This document shows positions 1 through 8,545 of a stretch of DNA of 64,000 nucleotides, one piece after another. A program made the position numbers and the translations under genes. Numbering within the stretch: position 1 is the stretch's first letter; the number at the start of each line of letters is the position of its first letter. A model generated the notes under the pieces. That model was not told the DNA's origin. It saw nothing but the letters and a program-made list of their open reading frames with translations, and did not search any database. Source of the stretch: Streptomyces sp. SLBN-31 (GTDB lineage Bacteria > Actinomycetota > Actinomycetes > Streptomycetales > Streptomycetaceae); the NCBI RefSeq assembly GCF_006715395.1, contig NZ_VFNC01000002.1, positions 1,612,001 through 1,676,000 on the forward strand. Direction: 5' to 3'.

Positions 1-2
1 CG

Positions 3-722
3 GGACTGTGGTGGGCTGCCTTCACCCTCGTACCGCTGAAGCGACTGCACGACCGCCGTACGGCGTCGGCCGCGCCGGCGGTACACGGATGGCGGCAGCT
101 GGCGTCGACCGTCCGGGACATGCGGGGCAAACCCCTCACCCTGGCCTTCCTGCTCGCCTACCTCATCTACAACGACGGCATCCAGACGGTGATCTCGCAG
201 GCCTCGGTGTACGGCTCCGAGGAGCTGGGGCTGAGCCAGTCCACGCTGATCACGGCCGTGTTGATGGTCCAGGTACTGGCGGTGGCGGGGGCGCTGGGCA
301 TGGGGCGGCTGGCGCGGACGTACGGGGCCAAGCGGACGGTCCTCGGTTCGCTGGTGGCGTGGACGGTGACGCTGGCGGCCGGGTACTTTCTGCCGGCCGG
401 GGCGCCGGTGTGGTTCTTCGTGCTCGCCGCCGGTATCGGGCTCGTGCTCGGCGGCAGCCAGGCTCTGTCCCGCTCCCTCTTCTCCCATCTCGTGCCGCCC
501 GGCAAGGAGGCCGAGTACTTCTCCGCGTACGAGATGAGCGACCGGGGTATGAGCTGGCTCGGTCCGCTTCTGTTCGGCATCACCTACCAGCTCACCGGGA
601 GCTACCGGGACGCGATCATCTCGCTGGTGGCGTTCTTCGTCATCGGGTTCGCGCTGCTCGCGCGGGTTCCGGTACGGCGGGCGATCCACGACGCGGGCAA
701 CCCGGTTCCCGAGATGATTTAG
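3..722 (+). CDS. MFS transporter, UMF1/Atg22-like family (5' end outside window)
   Basis: C-terminal part of a major facilitator permease; the reading frame is open from base 3, so the start lies upstream. About 239 residues are present, with several hydrophobic helices. Examples are the segments at 138-195 and 255-315 and the glycine-rich helix at 414-465 that ends in GGSQALSRS. The GGSQALSRSLFSHLVP and EYFSAYEMSDRG stretches are typical of the UMF1 family, which resembles fungal vacuolar effluxer Atg22. The substrate is unknown. It is followed by a hairpin at 747-772 and then rbpA. Confidence 0.8.
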   Translation, partial: GLWWAAFTLVPLKRLHDRRTASAAPAVHGWRQLASTVRDMRGKPLTLAFLLAYLIYNDGIQTVISQASVYGSEELGLSQSTLITAVLMVQVLAVAGALGMGRLARTYGAKRTVLGSLVAWTVTLAAGYFLPAGAPVWFFVLAAGIGLVLGGSQALSRSLFSHLVPPGKEAEYFSAYEMSDRGMSWLGPLLFGITYQLTGSYRDAIISLVAFFVIGFALLARVPVRRAIHDAGNPVPEMI

Positions 723-746
723 CGCTCACGGGGAAAGGGCTGTAGT

Positions 747-772
747 GTACGCGTTTGGCCTGCCAGGCGTAC
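747..772 (+). terminator. hairpin downstream of the MFS gene
   Basis: GTACGC (747-752) pairs with GCGTAC (767-772), and an inner TGGC/GCCA pairs around CT. It lies 25 nt after the MFS stop codon. There is no T-run, so termination is an inference from position. Confidence 0.35.
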
Positions 773-808
773 CGTTACTGCGCGTCAAAGATGCCGAAAC
801 GCTGGGTG

Positions 809-826
809 ACATCTGCTAGCAGATGT
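809..826. promoter_or_regulatory. 18-bp perfect palindrome upstream of rbpA
   Basis: ACATCTGCTAGCAGATGT is identical to its reverse complement over all 18 bases. It lies about 65 bp upstream of the sigma-R -35 element of rbpA and overlaps a possible -35 (TGTGAC, 824-829) of a second promoter whose -10 would be TACAAC (848-853). A dimeric regulator site is the simplest reading. The cognate regulator is unknown. Confidence 0.4.
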
Positions 827-890
827 GACAAACCGGGCGCTGGTGGGTACAACAAGGGGCGGCTACGACGGCGACGCATTGCCCGGAACG

Positions 891-916
891 GGAATCTTTA
901 CCGCCGACCGGACGTT
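891..916 (+). promoter_or_regulatory. sigma-R type promoter of rbpA
   Basis: GGAAT (891-895), an 18-bp spacer and GTT (914-916) match exactly the GGAAT-N18-GTT consensus of the Streptomyces thiol-stress sigma factor SigR. Transcription would start about 7 nt later, leaving a leader of about 55 nt. Sigma-R control of rbpA is established in S. coelicolor. Confidence 0.85.
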
Positions 917-977
917 GACCGGATGACGACGACAGCGACACCTGTCCTGTGGGCGACAAGCCCGGGAGGCACGATTC

Positions 978-1352
978 ATGAGTGAGCGAGCTCTTCGCGG
1001 CACGCGCCTCGTGGTGACCAGCTACGAGACGGACCGCGGCATCGACCTGGCCCCGCGCCAGGCCGTGGAGTACGCATGCGAGAAGGGGCACCGGTTCGAG
1101 ATGCCCTTCTCGGTCGAGGCGGAGATCCCGCCGGAGTGGGAGTGCAAGGTCTGCGGAGCCCAGGCACTCCTCGTTGACGGCGACGGCCCGGAAGAGAAGA
1201 AGGCCAAGCCCGCGCGTACCCATTGGGACATGCTGATGGAGCGACGCACCCGAGAGGAACTCGAAGAGGTCCTCGAGGAGCGTCTGGCGGTTCTGCGTTC
1301 GGGCGCGATGAACATCGCGATCCATCCGCGGGACAGCCGCAAGTCGGCCTAG
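978..1352 (+). CDS. rbpA: RNA polymerase-binding protein RbpA
   Basis: Actinobacterial transcription factor of 124 residues, the usual length. It binds RNA polymerase and the principal sigma factors and stabilises open promoter complexes. The N-terminal tail and core beta-barrel carry the motif YACEKGHRFEMPFS and the Cys pair in WECKVCG. These are followed by a charged linker and the C-terminal sigma-interacting helix rich in Glu and Arg (TREELEEVLEERLAVLR). The ATG follows GGGAGG (964-969) with good spacing. It is transcribed alone from the sigma-R promoter at 891-916 and closed by the strong hairpin at 1391-1432. Confidence 0.96.
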   Translation: MSERALRGTRLVVTSYETDRGIDLAPRQAVEYACEKGHRFEMPFSVEAEIPPEWECKVCGAQALLVDGDGPEEKKAKPARTHWDMLMERRTREELEEVLEERLAVLRSGAMNIAIHPRDSRKSA

Positions 1353-1390
1353 TCCCTGCCGGGGTCGGGCAGACACCAACACACGCAACA

Positions 1391-1432
1391 GACGGCGGGC
1401 GCCTACGTGGATTCACGTAGGCGCCCGCCGTC
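1391..1432. terminator. bidirectional terminator between rbpA and fxsA
   Basis: A perfect 19-bp stem (1391-1409 with 1414-1432) closes a 4-nt GATT loop between two convergent genes. It has no T-tract, as is usual for Streptomyces. Confidence 0.85.
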
Positions 1433-1461
1433 GTGTGCCCGGATCCCGGTCGGGCCCGCCG

Positions 1462-2022
1462 TCACCGCGTCAGCGGCGGGCGCGGCTCCTGCGGGGCGTC
1501 ACCGGGCCGCTCGTCGTCGCGGACGACCTCGCCCTGGACGACCTTGCCGTCGGGGCGGTGGATGCGGGCCTGCTGGAAGGCGTCGCCGAAGCCGCCCGGG
1601 ACGGCCTCGCGCAGCTTGCGGTCGACGGTGCGTTCGGTGAAGCGGCTCACCGCCTTCTGGACCGGCGGGATCAGCAGGAGCAGACCCATCGCGTCGGAGA
1701 TCAGGCCGGGGATCATCAGCAGCAGGCCGCCGAGCATCATCAGGCCGTTGCCCTCGCCGCTCTGCGGGGTCCCTCCCCGCTGCAGCGCCTCGTTGAGGTT
1801 CCGGAAGGCGCGACGGCCGGCCTTCTTGATCACCGCTGCGCCGAGCACGAACCCGGCGACGATCAGCAGGAAGACCACGAACCCGCTGGTCGCGCCCGCG
1901 ACCATGGACAGCAGCCAGATCTCCAGCACCAGCCAGGCCGCCACGCCCAACGGCAGCAACGTCCGCAGCCGGGAGCGCCGGGGCCGGGCGGGGTACGTGG
2001 GGATGGGAGCGCCAGTCGTCAT
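1462..2022 (-). CDS. fxsA: FxsA family membrane protein
   Basis: Cytoplasmic membrane protein of the FxsA family (186 residues). In E. coli, FxsA relieves phage T7 exclusion by F plasmids; its role in Streptomyces is unknown. Two hydrophobic segments follow the basic N-terminus (about residues 23-65). The family motif region GLMMLGGLLLMIPGLISDAMG (about 90-113) leads to a further hydrophobic LLLLIPP. The polar C-terminal tail of about 50 residues is rich in Arg, Asp and Pro. It converges on rbpA. Confidence 0.9.
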   Translation of the reverse strand: MTTGAPIPTYPARPRRSRLRTLLPLGVAAWLVLEIWLLSMVAGATSGFVVFLLIVAGFVLGAAVIKKAGRRAFRNLNEALQRGGTPQSGEGNGLMMLGGLLLMIPGLISDAMGLLLLIPPVQKAVSRFTERTVDRKLREAVPGGFGDAFQQARIHRPDGKVVQGEVVRDDERPGDAPQEPRPPLTR

Positions 2023-2101
2023 ACGTCCAGTGTGCCTGGCGGCGGCTCAGGACGGGATAAACGGGTGATCGGCGGGACCCCCGCGGCCCCGCGCGGCCGG
2101 G

Positions 2102-2896
2102 TCAGGCCTTCTTGCCGCGGCCCAGCACCTTGTCGACCCGCTCCGTGGCGCCCCACGCGGTGACCCTGAACAGGGCCTCCACGAGGATGTCGCGGCTCAT
2201 CTTGGAGTCGCCGAGTTCGCGCTCGACGAAGGTGATGGGGACCTCGACGACGTGGTAGCCGGCCTTGACCGCGCGCCGGGCGAGGTCCACCTGGAAGCAG
2301 TAGCCCTGGGAGGCGACCTCGTCGAGGCCGAGGCCTTCGAGGGTCTCGCGGCGGAAGGCGCGGTAGCCGCCGGTGATGTCCCTGAGCGGCAGGTCAAGGG
2401 CGAGACGGGAGTACAGGCTGCCGCCGCGGGAGATGAACTCCCGGCTCTTGGGCCAGTTCACCACCCGGCCGCCGGGGACCCAGCGGGAGCCGAGCACCAG
2501 GTCGGCGCTCTTCAGGGCGGTCAGCAGCCGGGGCAGCTCCTCGGGCTGGTGGGAGCCGTCGGCGTCCATCTCCACCAGGACGCCGTAGCCGTTCTCCAGG
2601 CCCCAGCGGAAGCCCGCGAGGTAGGCGGCGCCCAGGCCCTCCTTGCCCTTGCGGTGCATGACCTGGACGTGGTCGTCCTCGGCGGCCAGTTCGTCGGCGA
2701 GCTTGCCCGTGCCGTCGGGGCTGTTGTCGTCGGCCACGAGGACGTGCGCCTCGGGGACGGCCGCACGGACCCGGCCGACGATCTTCTTGATGTTCTCCGC
2801 CTCGTTGTAGGTCGGAATGATCACCAAGGCCGTGCCGAGCGGGCCGAACTTTTTCCCCCGGTCCGATGCCGCGAGGGTCTCGTCGCCGTCGTTCAC
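2102..2896 (-). CDS. ppm1: polyprenol-phosphate mannosyltransferase (Ppm1/DPM1 type)
   Basis: GT2 glycosyltransferase that transfers mannose from GDP-mannose to polyprenyl phosphate. The product is the lipid donor for protein O-mannosylation in actinomycetes. Visible motifs are the N-terminal nucleotide-binding segment VIIPTYNEAENI, the VADDNSPDGTG loop, the metal-binding MDADGSHQPEELP, and the acceptor region WPKSREFISRGGSLYSR followed by DITGGYRAFRR. It is the catalytic domain only, with no fused acyltransferase. The GTG start at 2896 is chosen because AAGGGG lies just upstream; the frame is open further but without a comparable ribosome site. Confidence 0.93.
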   Translation of the reverse strand: MNDGDETLAASDRGKKFGPLGTALVIIPTYNEAENIKKIVGRVRAAVPEAHVLVADDNSPDGTGKLADELAAEDDHVQVMHRKGKEGLGAAYLAGFRWGLENGYGVLVEMDADGSHQPEELPRLLTALKSADLVLGSRWVPGGRVVNWPKSREFISRGGSLYSRLALDLPLRDITGGYRAFRRETLEGLGLDEVASQGYCFQVDLARRAVKAGYHVVEVPITFVERELGDSKMSRDILVEALFRVTAWGATERVDKVLGRGKKA

Positions 2897-2963
2897 TGCT
2901 GCCCCTTCATGTCCGTACGCAGACGTCCACCATAGTGGCCGCGGCCTGCGATGACGTGACAAG

Positions 2964-2989
2964 GACGTTCGTATGGTGGTGTCGATTCC
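2964..2989 (-). promoter_or_regulatory. candidate sigma-R-like promoter of ppm1
   Basis: On the minus strand GGAAT (2989-2985), 18 bp and GTC (2966-2964) form a one-mismatch match to GGAAT-N18-GTT, about 70 nt upstream of the ppm1 start. This is suggestive only. Confidence 0.3.
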
Positions 2990-3430
2990 GCAAGAGCGGG
3001 GTAAGAGCAGCCCTTTTACCGGTTTGGCTGCGGATGGGGGCCCGGCGCCCTTCGGGCCGACCTGGGGCCCGCTGGCTGCGGGTCGACCGAAAGCCGTTGT
3101 CTACTGAGCGTCCGGGCCCCACCCGGGTCGCACCTCCCCGACCGGCCGGAACGTCCCTCGCAGCGGCGCGGGCGCTGAGCCTGGCTCCCAGTGGCGGTGC
3201 CCCGGTACGGCACACCGTCCCTGACCCAGCGGCGCCGCGGGCGAGTGCCCGGAGGTTCCCCGGTAGGGCGTCCGGTGGTGGACTCGGCCGAACCTACCGG
3301 CCCCCCGCCTCCGCCTGTCAACAGCCGTTCGACCTGCGGCTCTTCAGGCAAATGCCTGGTCAGCGGGGTGGAGGCGCAGGTCGCACCAGCGGCGTGCGGA
3401 CCACGGTCGGCGGTGCGCCACCCCGGGAGA
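2990..3430. other. gene-free stretch between ppm1 and the amidohydrolase gene
   Basis: About 440 bp lie between the start of ppm1 and the stop of the next minus-strand gene. I see several GC-rich inverted repeats (for example GGGCCCGGCGCCC near 3038 and a GGTAA/TTACC pair near 2999-3021). I see no convincing coding frame with a ribosome site and no RNA gene. Confidence 0.4.
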
Positions 3431-5029
3431 TCACTCGCCCGGCCGTACGAACACCGTGCGGCCGCCCACCACCGTGCGCAGGCAGACGGGCAGGTCACGG
3501 CCCGGGCTGAGGTCGGGCAGGCCGGGAGTGCCGGAGCGGGGGTCGGTGGACCAGCGGGCGACGCGGTCGTCGGGCGCCTGGACCACGAGTTCGTCGGTAC
3601 GCCAGACGGCGTAGTCGGCGGGTGCCCCGGGCACCAGGACACCGGCGTCGTCGCGGCCGGTCGCCCGCCAGCCGCCGCGGGTGTGGGCGGTGAAGGCGGC
3701 CCGCACGGAGACGCGGTGCTCCGGCGTGCGGTGGAAGGCGGCGGCGCGGACCGTGCCCCAGGGGGCGAGGGGCGTGACGGGGCTGTCGGAGCCGAAGGCG
3801 AGCGGGACGCCGGCGCGCAGCAGGGCGGCGAAGGGGTTGAGGGTCCGGGCCCGCTCCACGCCGAGGCGCTGGGCGTACATGCCCTCCTCGCCGCCCCACA
3901 GCGCGTCGAAGGCGGGCTGCACGGAGGCGGTGAGGCCCAGTTCGGCGAAGGCCGCGACGGTCAGCGGCGTGAGCATCTCGGCGTGCTCGACGCGGTGGCG
4001 GGCGGCGCGGACGCGCGCGAGGCCGACCTTCTCGGCGGCGGCGCGGACGCCCTCGACGACGGCGGTCACGGCGGCGTCGCCGATGGCGTGGAAGCCAGCC
4101 TGGAGGCCGGCCTCGGTGCAGGCGACGACATGGGCGGCGACGGCGTCCGCGTCCAGGTAGGCGGTGCCGGTGTGGTCGGCGTCGGTGTACGGCAGGTGCA
4201 GGCAGGCGGTGTGCGAGCCGAGGGCGCCGTCGACGAACAGGTCCCCCGCGGCGCCCGTCGCACCGAGTTCACGCGCCTTCTCGACGTCCTGTTCGGCCCA
4301 GTAGCCGATGACACGGGGCCCCGTCTCCTCGGACGCGAGCCGCAGCAGGCTCGTGAAGTCGTCCTCGGAGGAGATCTCCGGTCCAGCGCACTCGTGCACC
4401 GACCCGATTCCGAGGGACGCGGCCTGCGCGAGGGCGGCGCGCTGTGCCTCGGTCCGCTGGGCCGGGGTCACGGCCGCGAACGCGGCGGAGCGCACGGCGT
4501 GGTGGGCGTCGGCGGTGAGCGGACCGTCCCCCGCGCCCCGTCCGGCCATGTCGAGCAGGGCCGAGGTCACGACCGCCGAGTGGACGTCGATCCGGCTGAG
4601 GTACAGGGGACGGCCGCCCGTGGCCGCGTCCAGTTCGGCGCCGGTCGGCGGACGGCCGCCGGGCCAGCGGGCGGCGTCCCAGCCGTGCCCGAGCAGGACG
4701 CGATCGCCGGGCCGAGCTGCGGCGAAGTCCCGTACGAGGGCGAGGGCGGCGTCCAGGTTGGGGGCGCCGGACAGGTCGAGGCCGGTGAGGGAGAGGCCGG
4801 TGGAGGTGGTGTGCACATGGGCGTCGGTGAACGCCGGGGTCACGAGCGCGCCGTCCAGGTCGACGACCTCGTCGACGCCGTCCGCGAAGGCGTCGGCGGC
4901 GCCCTCGGAGCCGACCCAGGCGACCTGTCCGGCCTCCACGACCATCGCGGTCGCGAAGGGGTCGGCGGGGCTGTGCACCTCGCCTCGGCGCAGCAGGACG
5001 GTCTTCGGCCGGTCGGTGCGTTCACTCAT
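3431..5029 (-). CDS. amidohydrolase (YtcJ/Amidohydro_3 family)
   Basis: Metal-dependent hydrolase of 532 residues, the normal length for the YtcJ-like group. An N-terminal beta-sandwich residue stretch is followed by the TIM-barrel metal motif HVH (about residues 71-73, in TDAHVHTTSTG). Later motifs are GDGPLTADAHHAVRS, GFHAIGDAA with a probable metal His, HRVEHAEML, and the terminal FGSDSPVTPLAP with the conserved Asp. Family members act on N-substituted amides or cyclic amides; the substrate cannot be told. It is probably monocistronic. Confidence 0.85.
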   Translation of the reverse strand: MSERTDRPKTVLLRRGEVHSPADPFATAMVVEAGQVAWVGSEGAADAFADGVDEVVDLDGALVTPAFTDAHVHTTSTGLSLTGLDLSGAPNLDAALALVRDFAAARPGDRVLLGHGWDAARWPGGRPPTGAELDAATGGRPLYLSRIDVHSAVVTSALLDMAGRGAGDGPLTADAHHAVRSAAFAAVTPAQRTEAQRAALAQAASLGIGSVHECAGPEISSEDDFTSLLRLASEETGPRVIGYWAEQDVEKARELGATGAAGDLFVDGALGSHTACLHLPYTDADHTGTAYLDADAVAAHVVACTEAGLQAGFHAIGDAAVTAVVEGVRAAAEKVGLARVRAARHRVEHAEMLTPLTVAAFAELGLTASVQPAFDALWGGEEGMYAQRLGVERARTLNPFAALLRAGVPLAFGSDSPVTPLAPWGTVRAAAFHRTPEHRVSVRAAFTAHTRGGWRATGRDDAGVLVPGAPADYAVWRTDELVVQAPDDRVARWSTDPRSGTPGLPDLSPGRDLPVCLRTVVGGRTVFVRPGE

Positions 5030-5077
5030 GACCGACAGTTTCTCGTGCCGCGGTGCCGCCGTCGTACGCGGGTCGGC

Positions 5078-5518
5078 TCAGATGCGCGGGGGCCGTGCCT
5101 CGTAGGGCGTCGACAGCACCACCGTGGTCCGGGTGGAGACCCCGGCCAGGGACCGCAGCCGGGCCAGCAGCTCCTCCAGCTCGTGGGGTGTGGCCACGCG
5201 CACCTTGAGGATGTAGTTCTCGTCGCCGGCGACGCTGTGGCACGCCTCGATCTCGGGCACTCCGGCCAGCCGCTCGGCGATGTCGTCCGGTGCGCTGGGG
5301 TCAAAGGGCTTGACCGAGATGAACGCGGTCATGGGCAGCCCGACCGCCTCGGGGTCTACGACCGCGGCATAGCCGCGGATGACGCCCCGCTGTTCCAGCC
5401 GTCGCACCCGCTGGTGCACGGCCGACGTGGACAGGCCCGTGGCCTTGCCCAGGTCGGTGTAGCTCATCCGCCCGTCCTTGACGAGCAGCTGAACGATCTG
5501 TCGGTCGAGCTCCTCCAT
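5078..5518 (-). CDS. Lrp/AsnC family transcriptional regulator
   Basis: Feast/famine regulator of 146 residues. The N-terminal winged HTH begins MEELDRQIVQLLVKDGRMSY and contains the recognition segment ATGLSTSAVHQRVRRLE. The C-terminal RAM (ligand-binding) domain ends with STPYEARPPRI. Short spacing and the divergent gene at 5754 make autoregulation from the shared upstream region plausible. The ATG at 5518 gives the family-typical N-terminus; the ribosome site is weak (AGG 11 nt upstream). The effector amino acid is unknown. Confidence 0.9.
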   Translation of the reverse strand: MEELDRQIVQLLVKDGRMSYTDLGKATGLSTSAVHQRVRRLEQRGVIRGYAAVVDPEAVGLPMTAFISVKPFDPSAPDDIAERLAGVPEIEACHSVAGDENYILKVRVATPHELEELLARLRSLAGVSTRTTVVLSTPYEARPPRI

Positions 5519-5753
5519 GGCGCAAGAACCTACAGTGCGCCTGATCTCCTCGGATACCTCAGCACCCCAGGTCATGCCCGGTTCGTGATGTGGAAGTCCG
5601 CCATGGGCATCTGCGAGCGGCATGTGACGAACGCCACACCCCCCGACGCGTCTCCGTGATGCTCTCGTGATTACCGCCGAGACCGGGCGGGAAGTGCTTG
5701 CTGTGGTCGAGGCCGCAGCGCCTTCACGGCCCCAGCCCGAGGGGGAGTTATCC

Positions 5754-6188
5754 ATGCAGAGTCTTAAGCGCCCTGGTCGCACCGCGCCCAAGCGGCTCCA
5801 GCCGGTGGTCGAGCCCGAGCCGGAGGGCGTCGAACCCGACGAGTTCGACGACGAGTTCGACGCGTACGACACCTTCGAGATGTACCGGGTGATCTGCCCG
5901 GACTGCGCCCAGCCCATCGCCCTGCTGGCCGACGAGGAGGTGCTGCCGGAGCACGCGCTGTGCGCCTCGCCGTGGAATCCGTTCGGCCTCACCGTCTGCA
6001 CCGGTACCGGCCGCCAGGCCTCCGAGGCGCGCTCGGCCGACGAGTCGGCCAAGCCCCAGGAGCAGGACACGGCGCTGCTGTTGACGCTCCCTCAGGGGCT
6101 CGACTGGCGGACGCAGCCCTTCTCGCACGTCGGCGGCCCGGGCTCGCGCCCGATGAGCGTGCCGGTGATGCGCCGTCAGGCCGCCTGA
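5754..6188 (+). CDS. hypothetical protein with a CPDC pair
   Basis: Protein of 144 residues, not recognised. A basic N-terminus (about 1-18) precedes a very acidic stretch (VEPEPEGVEPDEFDDEFD, about 20-40). Then comes a small core with ICPDCAQPIALLADEEVLPEHALCA containing three cysteines, which may bind metal. The C-terminus is low in structure. The ATG is placed by GGGGGAG at 5741-5747; an upstream in-frame ATG at 5667 lacks a ribosome site. It is divergent from the Lrp gene and ends 6 bp before the stop of the phosphotransferase gene. Confidence 0.75.
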   Translation: MQSLKRPGRTAPKRLQPVVEPEPEGVEPDEFDDEFDAYDTFEMYRVICPDCAQPIALLADEEVLPEHALCASPWNPFGLTVCTGTGRQASEARSADESAKPQEQDTALLLTLPQGLDWRTQPFSHVGGPGSRPMSVPVMRRQAA

Positions 6189-6194
6189 GCCCGC

Positions 6195-7292
6195 TCAGTC
6201 CCAGTAGCTGCCCTGCACCATGGCGCGCAGACTGCCGTGGTGCAGGATCAGGGTGTCCGGGTCCGCCGGGACGACGGCCTCGCCGAAGTGCACCTGCCGG
6301 TGGGCGACGCGCAGCATGACGATCGCGTGCCGGAGCGCGGCGTACAGGGTGTAGAAGTCCATGTCGCGCGGTGTGTGGCCGGTGAGTTCGGCGTAGCGGG
6401 CCTCGACGCGGTCGCGGCGCAGGAAGTCCCGCAGGCCTCGCCGGCCGAAGGCGACCGTCAGGTCCTGGAAGAAGCGGTGCAGGTAGACGGTCCAGCCGAG
6501 GTCGACCTCGCGCGGGGCCAGGGCCGCCATCTCCCAATCCAGGACGGCGACGGGGTCGAACCCGTCGTAGACGACGTTTCCGATGCGTGCGTCGCCCCAG
6601 TTGAGGACCGGTGTGCCCGGATCGTCGGGCCAGGTCTCCGCCAGTCGGTCGAAGGCCGCCTCGATGAGGGGTGAGCGGGGCCGTCCGTCGACGACCCAGT
6701 CGTAGTAGGCACGTTGGGCCTCGACGTGCCGGCGCAGCGCGTCGCCCTCTCCGGGAAGCTGGAGGAACTCGGCCTGATCCACCGGAACTTGGTCGTGCAG
6801 TCGCGCCAGCAGTCCGATCGAGGCGGCCTCCAGGCGCTCGCGTTCGGCGTCGCTCGCCGCGTGCAGCCAGTTGCCCTCGTAGGTGTACGGCATGACGTCC
6901 GGCGGCACGCGTCCCGCCACCCGCTCCATGACGAAGAACGGCGCGCCGAGCGGTGCGGGGTCCTCCTCCAGCCACAGCACCTTCGGCACGGGCAGGTCGG
7001 TGTGCTGTGCGACCAGGCGCATGGTGCGGTACTGGCGCGGCATGTCGTACACCGGGAAGACGGTGTACGCCGCCGGATCGGCCGCCAGTCTCAACGCGCA
7101 GGCACGCAGCGGAGGTTCGGGGTGCTCGATGTCGAAGAGCAGGGTCTCGCTGGACATGCCGTTGGACTCGGGGACACCGACGCCGGTCGCCTTCGCGCCG
7201 GGCAGGCGGATGCCGAGCCAGGCGGTGAGGCGACGGGCGATGTCCTCGGGGTCGCGGGTGGTGGTGCGGGGGCGGGGTGTCGTGGGTGCCAT
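6195..7292 (-). CDS. phosphotransferase family protein (APH/ACAD10-11 kinase-like)
   Basis: Aminoglycoside-phosphotransferase-fold kinase of 365 residues, in the subgroup resembling the kinase domain of ACAD10/11. Visible motifs are GVPESNGMSSETLLFD (glycine-rich loop), the catalytic loop LNWGDARIGNVVYDG, with Asp and Asn, and the DFG-equivalent AVLDWEMA. The stretch VDLGWTVYLHRFFQD is characteristic of this subgroup. It starts 12 nt after the stop of the DUF7064-like gene, so the two form an operon. The substrate is unknown and there is no direct evidence for antibiotic resistance. Confidence 0.87.
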   Translation of the reverse strand: MAPTTPRPRTTTRDPEDIARRLTAWLGIRLPGAKATGVGVPESNGMSSETLLFDIEHPEPPLRACALRLAADPAAYTVFPVYDMPRQYRTMRLVAQHTDLPVPKVLWLEEDPAPLGAPFFVMERVAGRVPPDVMPYTYEGNWLHAASDAERERLEAASIGLLARLHDQVPVDQAEFLQLPGEGDALRRHVEAQRAYYDWVVDGRPRSPLIEAAFDRLAETWPDDPGTPVLNWGDARIGNVVYDGFDPVAVLDWEMAALAPREVDLGWTVYLHRFFQDLTVAFGRRGLRDFLRRDRVEARYAELTGHTPRDMDFYTLYAALRHAIVMLRVAHRQVHFGEAVVPADPDTLILHHGSLRAMVQGSYWD

Positions 7293-7304
7293 GTCACATA
7301 CCGC

Positions 7305-8405
7305 CTAGGGTGCGACCGACGTGAAGTCCGTGAAGCCGCTCGGGTCGTGCCGCCCGAACGAGCCGTGCTCGAGGATGCCGTGTCCGATCCGACCGTCGAG
7401 GCGGAAGCGCGCGGCGTGGTCGGTGACCCCGTAGGCGGCGAGTGGGTGGGCCGCCGTCAGGTCGTACGCGCGCCGGTCGGTCCAGCCCCTGCCCCGCCAG
7501 GTGCCGTGCTGCCAGTCGTCGGCGGGCGGGTGGCCGGCGCCGACGGCGAGCGGGGAGGAGGTGAGGATCTCCACCTCCAGCTCCTGGGGTTTGCGGGGGT
7601 CGCCGAGGTGGACGACGGCGCGCTCGGGGTGGCGGGTGCCGGACCGGTAGGTGATCTCGGGCCGGGGCCAGCCCAGTTGACGGTCCCGGTGGCCGGGGCG
7701 GACGAGAGTGGCGTCGTTGAGGGTGCGGTAGCCGTCGGCGTCCTCCTGGACGATCACCATCAGGAACCGGTCCTCGAAGCGCACCGGGCACCACAGCCAG
7801 TGGAAGCCCTCGGTGGGGTGCTCCTCGGCGAACCGGCCGCCTTCCTCACCCGGCAGGGGCCGTACGCCCCAGCTGCGGTCGCGGGTGCCCGTCCAGCCCC
7901 CGGCCGTGACCTCGAACTCCCCTCCGGCGGACCGGATCACGCCCTCCACGCTCCCCGCCTGCACGAAGCGGCGCCCTTCCAGGGTGAGCCGGTCGCCGCG
8001 GCGCTGGAGGTGGTGGGGTTCCCACAGGGCGGGGAAGTCGGCGGTCCAGACGAGGTCGTACGACAGCGACCCGTCGTCGCAGCGCAGTCTGATCCTGCGC
8101 AGCGGCTCCTCCACCTCGATGCGCAGCGGGCCCACCGTGAGCCGCATGCGGTCATCGCCGAGCGCGTCCGACGCCCGGACGGCGTGCAGGGTGTCGCCCG
8201 TGCGCAGGGTCGCGTAGGCGTCGATCACCCCGACGTTCGGGTACGCGCCGAGTCCGGTGATCAGCAGCGCCCGCCCCTCGTGGTCGAGGACGTGGAAGAT
8301 GCACCGGTCGTAGGCGTTTCGGTCGCCGGTCGCGACGTGTTTCATCGACAGGGCGACCTGGTGCACGGGGTACTCGTCGAGCGGTACGGGACGGTCGTCG
8401 GCCAT
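7305..8405 (-). CDS. DUF7064/DUF7065-like beta-barrel protein
   Basis: Protein of 366 residues with the feel of a lipocalin/AttH-like double beta-barrel: many Trp/Tyr-bearing strands and the conserved GTRDRSWGVRPL stretch about residue 185. Proteins of this type are often encoded beside ACAD10/11-like phosphotransferases, as here (12-nt gap to the kinase gene), and sometimes called hydroxysteroid-dehydrogenase-like or tyrosine-kinase-associated. No catalytic residues can be named. The first gene of a two-gene minus-strand operon; ATG start at 8405. Confidence 0.75.
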   Translation of the reverse strand: MADDRPVPLDEYPVHQVALSMKHVATGDRNAYDRCIFHVLDHEGRALLITGLGAYPNVGVIDAYATLRTGDTLHAVRASDALGDDRMRLTVGPLRIEVEEPLRRIRLRCDDGSLSYDLVWTADFPALWEPHHLQRRGDRLTLEGRRFVQAGSVEGVIRSAGGEFEVTAGGWTGTRDRSWGVRPLPGEEGGRFAEEHPTEGFHWLWCPVRFEDRFLMVIVQEDADGYRTLNDATLVRPGHRDRQLGWPRPEITYRSGTRHPERAVVHLGDPRKPQELEVEILTSSPLAVGAGHPPADDWQHGTWRGRGWTDRRAYDLTAAHPLAAYGVTDHAARFRLDGRIGHGILEHGSFGRHDPSGFTDFTSVAP

Positions 8406-8545
8406 GCCCCACCTCCCCGGAGACGGCTTGGCTGACGGTACGTCAGGTGGCGTCCGCCCACCAGAGCCGCGGGCCGGACATCCGCGAACTCACGGTCGAT
8501 TCCGCGGACGGGTGACCTGTCCCCTTGCCCGTCCGTTGCCCTGGT

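Noticed and set aside
3191..5659. An 822-codon open frame on the plus strand opposite the amidohydrolase gene
   Set aside because: Antisense to a recognised enzyme and of shadow-type composition, with no domain.
6195..7292. Aminoglycoside resistance kinase
   Set aside because: The subgroup motifs are those of ACAD10/11-like kinases, and it is paired with a DUF7064-like gene.
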